From positions 434,001 to 498,000 of the forward strand of contig NW_026647180.1 of the NCBI RefSeq assembly GCF_950295315.1: a stretch of 64,000 nucleotides of DNA, in the 5' to 3' direction. The notes under the pieces were generated by a model. That model saw nothing but the letters and a program-made list of their open reading frames with translations. It searched no databases and had not been told where the DNA came from. Source of the DNA: Erinaceus europaeus (Eukaryota > Chordata > Mammalia > Eulipotyphla > Erinaceidae). Each line of letters opens with the position of its first letter. The first letter of the stretch is position 1. Shown here piece after piece: positions 60,481 to 64,000 of this stretch. A program made the translations under genes and the position numbers.

Positions 60481-61302
60481 TGTCTGTCTTCCTCTGAAGG
60501 CCCTGTTTCTGCCAACACGACCCAACAGCTCCTGTCTGGACCCGTCCTTAGGACACTGCGTGCTTGAGCTAGGCTGGCCATGCTCTTGGGGCACACCCAG
60601 AAACACTGTCTCCACTCTGGTAGCACAGAGCCTCAGGGCACTTGCCCCATGGAGCCTTAGTCCCGCACTTGTGCTGCCCTCTCGTGGACATCCAGCAGAA
60701 TGCAGCTGAGCACAGGGATTCACAAGCACCCAGTAGAGTCATCCCAGACAAAGAGAGAAACCCCTTCCACTTCCAAAGACAAATGGGGGATACCCCCACC
60801 CCACAGGAAAGAACAGATGTCTAGGGCTCTCTACGTCAATTTCAACCTTGCTGACCATGCGCCACAAATACCAGAGTTCTCCTCATTCCACAGAATCACT
60901 ACACTCAACTATGGGCTTTGCTGCCACCTTGTGGAAACACAGCAGAAAACAGCTGAGCGCCCCCATGCCACTCCTCTTTGAGTCTACACAGAAAATTACA
61001 CATAGCATGGGAATAGCAAAGGAAAGAACCCATCTGAGGACCACCTGGGAGAATGCACAACAGTGTCCAGAATATCCAATGTGCCATTCATATTTGAAAA
61101 ACCACTTGTGCAGTCGAAACTTCCTTTGTCATTGCACAACCCAGTTTCTAAGAATCTGAGTCAGGAATAAAGAAACAACAGCAGTAATCATAAATGAAAC
61201 ACACTTAGGTACACTTACACACACACAGACACACACACACACACCCTCCCACAGAGACGCACACACTTTTCCCTGAAATAACGTGGATTGGGGTTGCTTT
61301 TT
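60481..61302 (+). other. Single-copy stretch with two CTCF-like motifs
   Basis: About 820 bp occurs nowhere else in the window. CTGCCCTCTCGTGG (60674-60687) and CTGCCACCTTGTGG (60921-60934) both resemble the reverse form of the CTCF core. Both are followed by a similar sequence (CAGCAGAA..., CAGCTGAGC), so they form a diverged direct repeat spaced 247 bp apart. An AATAAA lies near 61167 and a (CA)n tract at 61215-61243. No convincing reading frame was found. Confidence 0.55.
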
Positions 61303-61845
61303 TACACTCAAGTAAAAGGTCAAAGTTTCATGGTGGAGGGGAGAAGAGTTAGGTTTCTGGCATATGAAGGTGAGAAGTGGCTAGAGCAGATCTATAGTTA
61401 CATGGACAACGAAGGAAGCATGGGTTGGAGGCACAGCTGGTGGAGATGCCAGGGAACTAAGTGGAAGCCCAGGACCCCGTTTTGAGCGCCTGCTCACCAC
61501 TTACCCAGCTAGGGAAAAGCTGAGCTAGTGTCAAATCAGAACTGCAGCTGTATCTCTGTCTCTCTTCCTGCTTGGGCCCTGCTCTCTCTATTTATGACTG
61601 TTTCCTTCTCCTCAGTAAGAATGTTACAAATGATGTACAGAAATACAGGGAAAGTGGAAAAAATTACCCCCGTTCCCACTATTACATGTAACTGTTGACT
61701 GTAACAATTCACCCCCCCAAAAAGAACAGAATAAATATTTGTGAGGTTAAAAACATTGTAGGTTAAATAGAGAACATTCTTTAGATCCATGCAATACTAA
61801 TCCATTAAGCATTGGATGTCACTGTCAAAAACAGTGCAGTAATAG
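61303..61845 (+). repeat. Module D, copy 2
   Basis: This copy is homologous to 38488-39010, including the 'tttccttctcctcag' splice-acceptor-like run (61601-61615) and AATAAA near 61730. Here D is preceded by single-copy sequence, not by a truncated A unit, so this may be the original context. Confidence 0.65.
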
Positions 61846-62428
61846 TTGTAGTAGTGTGTAGTATCTGCAAAAGGAAATGTATTGTGTGTCAAAAGTTCCC
61901 TTCGATTATAAGAGAAAATCTATCAGGAAGAAGAAATGACCCCTCATGTGATATGGGACTAAATAAATAAATAAATATGCAAATGAAAGGGGATGATCTA
62001 GGAGGATTTGAAAAAAATAGAAACAAAAACCACAGGAAGACCTGATTACAGCAGAAATATAGAAAATGTCTGCTGAGAAACAGAGGGCTGCTTCAAAACT
62101 TCCCTGACACTTCAGGGTCCAGGCAAATTAAGAATTCCCAAGAATGAAAAGAAAACCATACATATTGAAGCTTACACTAGAAAATGGAGGCAAGTTCTGT
62201 GCTATGATAATTACAATGAGGATACTGATAGTTATTGGAAATGCTCCTGCAAGGTTTATAATTTATAATTGTAGTGAATCCTGCTCCAACTAAGTGACCA
62301 ATTATTTAAGAATAAGGAGGCTGTTATAAATGTGGTAATTCTGCATTAAGATCAGATAAAAAGGTCAACAATTCTAAAAATGACTGATATATATGTATAT
62401 ATATATGTATATATATGTAAGTGTATCT
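61846..62428 (+). repeat. Module B, 3' part
   Basis: This is the counterpart of 39011-39617 with the same start at 'gtgtagtagtgtgtagtatctgc' in split form, the (aaat)n-atgcaaat block and a TATATG microsatellite at its end. Confidence 0.75.
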
Positions 62429-63394
62429 TTATTATAGACTCTGAGGGATACTGGCATGGCTATGAGGAGACAAAGTATGGCTTGTGCCAGAGAGACTTAC
62501 AAAGCTGAGGTTCCAGAAACCTAGGTGAAATCACCAAAAAACAGCCAGAGATCAGCAGTGTCCTGGTGATTCCCTTTGTATATCTGGGCCTGTCAGTAAA
62601 ATAATGTATAAGTAAAATATTAATGAGTGCAGACAGAGTGAGTGAGAGCCTGTGAGAGTTAGAGACAGAGAAGGCAAGAAGAGAAATAGAAGAGTGGGAA
62701 AGAGACCAGAAGTAAAAAACCTCCCACACGGTGTTCATACATGACAGGTTCAAACCTGGGTTGTAGAGATTGTAAGGCAGCAGTCTCAAGTCCACAGAAC
62801 CCAGACCACCACAGCTTTCACCATATGTGTGTAGTATTTACAACACGAAATGTATTGTGAGTGTAAACTACCCTTCAATTATAAGAGAAAAATCTATCAA
62901 GCAGAAGAAATGACCCCTCATGTAATATAGGACTAAATAAATAAATAAATATGCAAATAAATGGGGATGATCTAGGAGAATTAAAAAAAAATGAAAAAAA
63001 CAAAAAGCACACGAACCTGATTGCAGCAGAAAATGAAAACCATCTGCTGAGAAACAGAGGGCTGCTTCAAAAATTCCGAGACAATTCAGAGTCCAGGGAA
63101 CTTAAGATTTCAGGAGAATGAAAAGAAACTCATATGTACTGAAGCTTACACTAGAGAAAGGAGGCAAGTTCTGTACTATGATAATTACAATAAGGATGCT
63201 GATAGAAATGCTATTAGAAATGCTACTAGAAGGTTCTATTATTTATAATTGTATTTCATACTGCTCCAACTAGGTGGACAATTATTAATGAAAAAGGAAC
63301 CTGTTATAAATGTGTTAATTCCAATAAAGATCAATTACATAGGTCGACAATTCTAAAAATAACATCCATATACATATATGGATGTATATGTTTA
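62429..63394 (+). repeat. Module B, complete copy
   Basis: This full B module of about 966 bp corresponds to 39618-40595. No gene is seen. Confidence 0.8.
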
Positions 63395-63690
63395 TTCTAA
63401 AGTCAGAGAGATACTGCCATGGTTATGAGGAGACACAATATGGCTTGTGTCAGAGCGACTTACAAAGCTGTGTCTCCAGTAGCCTAGGTGAAATCACCAA
63501 CACAACAAGCCAGAGCTCAGCAATGCTCTGGCAACTCTCTTTGTATATCTGGGCCTGTCAATAAAATAAGGATACAAGTAAAATATTACTGAGTGCATAC
63601 AGAGTGAGTGAGAGCCTGTGAGAGTCAGAGACAGAGAAGGAGAGAAAAGAAATAGATGAGTTGGAAAGTGACCAGAAGTCAAAAACCTCC
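63395..63690 (+). repeat. Module B, 5' part, joined to A16
   Basis: About 295 bp of B leads into module A. It is the counterpart of 40596-40890. Confidence 0.75.
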
Positions 63691-64000
63691 TACACTGTGT
63701 TCATTTATGACAGGTTCAAACCTGGCTTGTAGAGATTGCAAGGCAGCAGCTCTCATGCCCACAGACCCCATACAGCCCCATCCTTAACCATATGCTGTAC
63801 TACCAGACCTGACAGTAATGTGTGTGTGAGTGTGTGTCTGTCTGTATGTCTGTGTGTGTCTGTGTGTGCTTAGAACTCAACTATAGTAGTCTCAGACCAT
63901 GGGTGTTAAGGTAGACAGCCTGACCTGCAACTTATGTACAGAGAACCTAGCTGGACAGGGCAAGTCAGCTCGCCCAGATTCTCGCTAGGCAAGAATGCAT
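63691..64000 (+). repeat. Module A, unit A16 (cut by window edge)
   Basis: This is the beginning of an A unit with the 'tgacaggttcaaacctgg' block and TG/TGTC repeats (63820-63866). It matches the start of A12. Confidence 0.85.

Noticed and set aside
60398..60709. About 100-residue frame in the single-copy segment as a host gene exon
   Set aside because: The overlapping frames on both strands reflect GC content; no start context, splice structure or recognisable domain was found.

Overview
The window looks like AT-rich, CpG-poor mammalian DNA, possibly rodent; the species assignment is an inference only. No intact host protein-coding gene is visible. Nearly all of it is a modular tandem array of the macrosatellite type, interrupted by two old endogenous retroviruses (ERVs) that inserted into array units in opposite orientations.

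Array. Four module types recur, all in the same orientation. Module A (normally about 2.6-3 kb) starts near a conserved 'gatgacaggttcaaa' block, carries a (TG)n tract about 120 bp in, and has a long (TA)n-(GA)n tract about 2.1 kb in. It occurs about 16 times (from about 2.2, 5.2, 14.2, 17.2, 20.2, 23.2, 26.1, 29.2, 31.0, 33.6, 36.2, 40.9, 53.4, 56.6, 59.1 and 63.7 kb), several times with internal deletions. Module B (about 980 bp, AT-rich) occurs complete or partial at 0-2.2, 4.9, 12.9-14.2, 22.9, 25.8, 39.0-40.9 and 61.8-63.7 kb. Module C (about 300 bp, GC-richer) alternates inverted CCAAT boxes with CGCCC boxes and sits at the end of nine A units, following a (CA)n tract. Module D (about 530 bp) occurs twice, at 38.5 and 61.3 kb. 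The block D-B-B-A recurs about 22.8 kb apart, or about 13.6 kb once the later ERV is subtracted, so there is a higher-order repeat. Units at 30.5-35.8 kb contain an almost base-perfect 2,580-bp duplication.

ERV1 (5773-11046, plus strand) has two 386-bp LTRs, a lysine-tRNA-type primer binding site, a decayed betaretroviral gag start, a long non-coding filler, and scraps of integrase and envelope. Its host flanks do not match each other.

ERV2 (42538-51789, minus strand) is a betaretrovirus-like provirus with one 731-bp LTR at its 5' side, a Lys-tRNA-like primer binding site, gag, a preserved TTTAAAC gag-pro frameshift heptamer, protease, RT, RNase H, integrase and a gamma-type envelope (CXXC, furin site, CX6CC), all broken by stops and frameshifts. 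It is bounded by a 6-bp duplication AAGATG but has no 3' LTR. Its gag region contains a coding-like stretch on the opposite strand (49163-49885) that the ERV does not explain.

The most interesting signals are the repeated promoter-like C cassette with a pair of CTCF-like motifs at 60.67 and 60.92 kb, the one-LTR provirus with an intact target duplication, the antisense coding-like insert in gag, a shared templated palindrome in two units, and the very recent 2,580-bp duplication.
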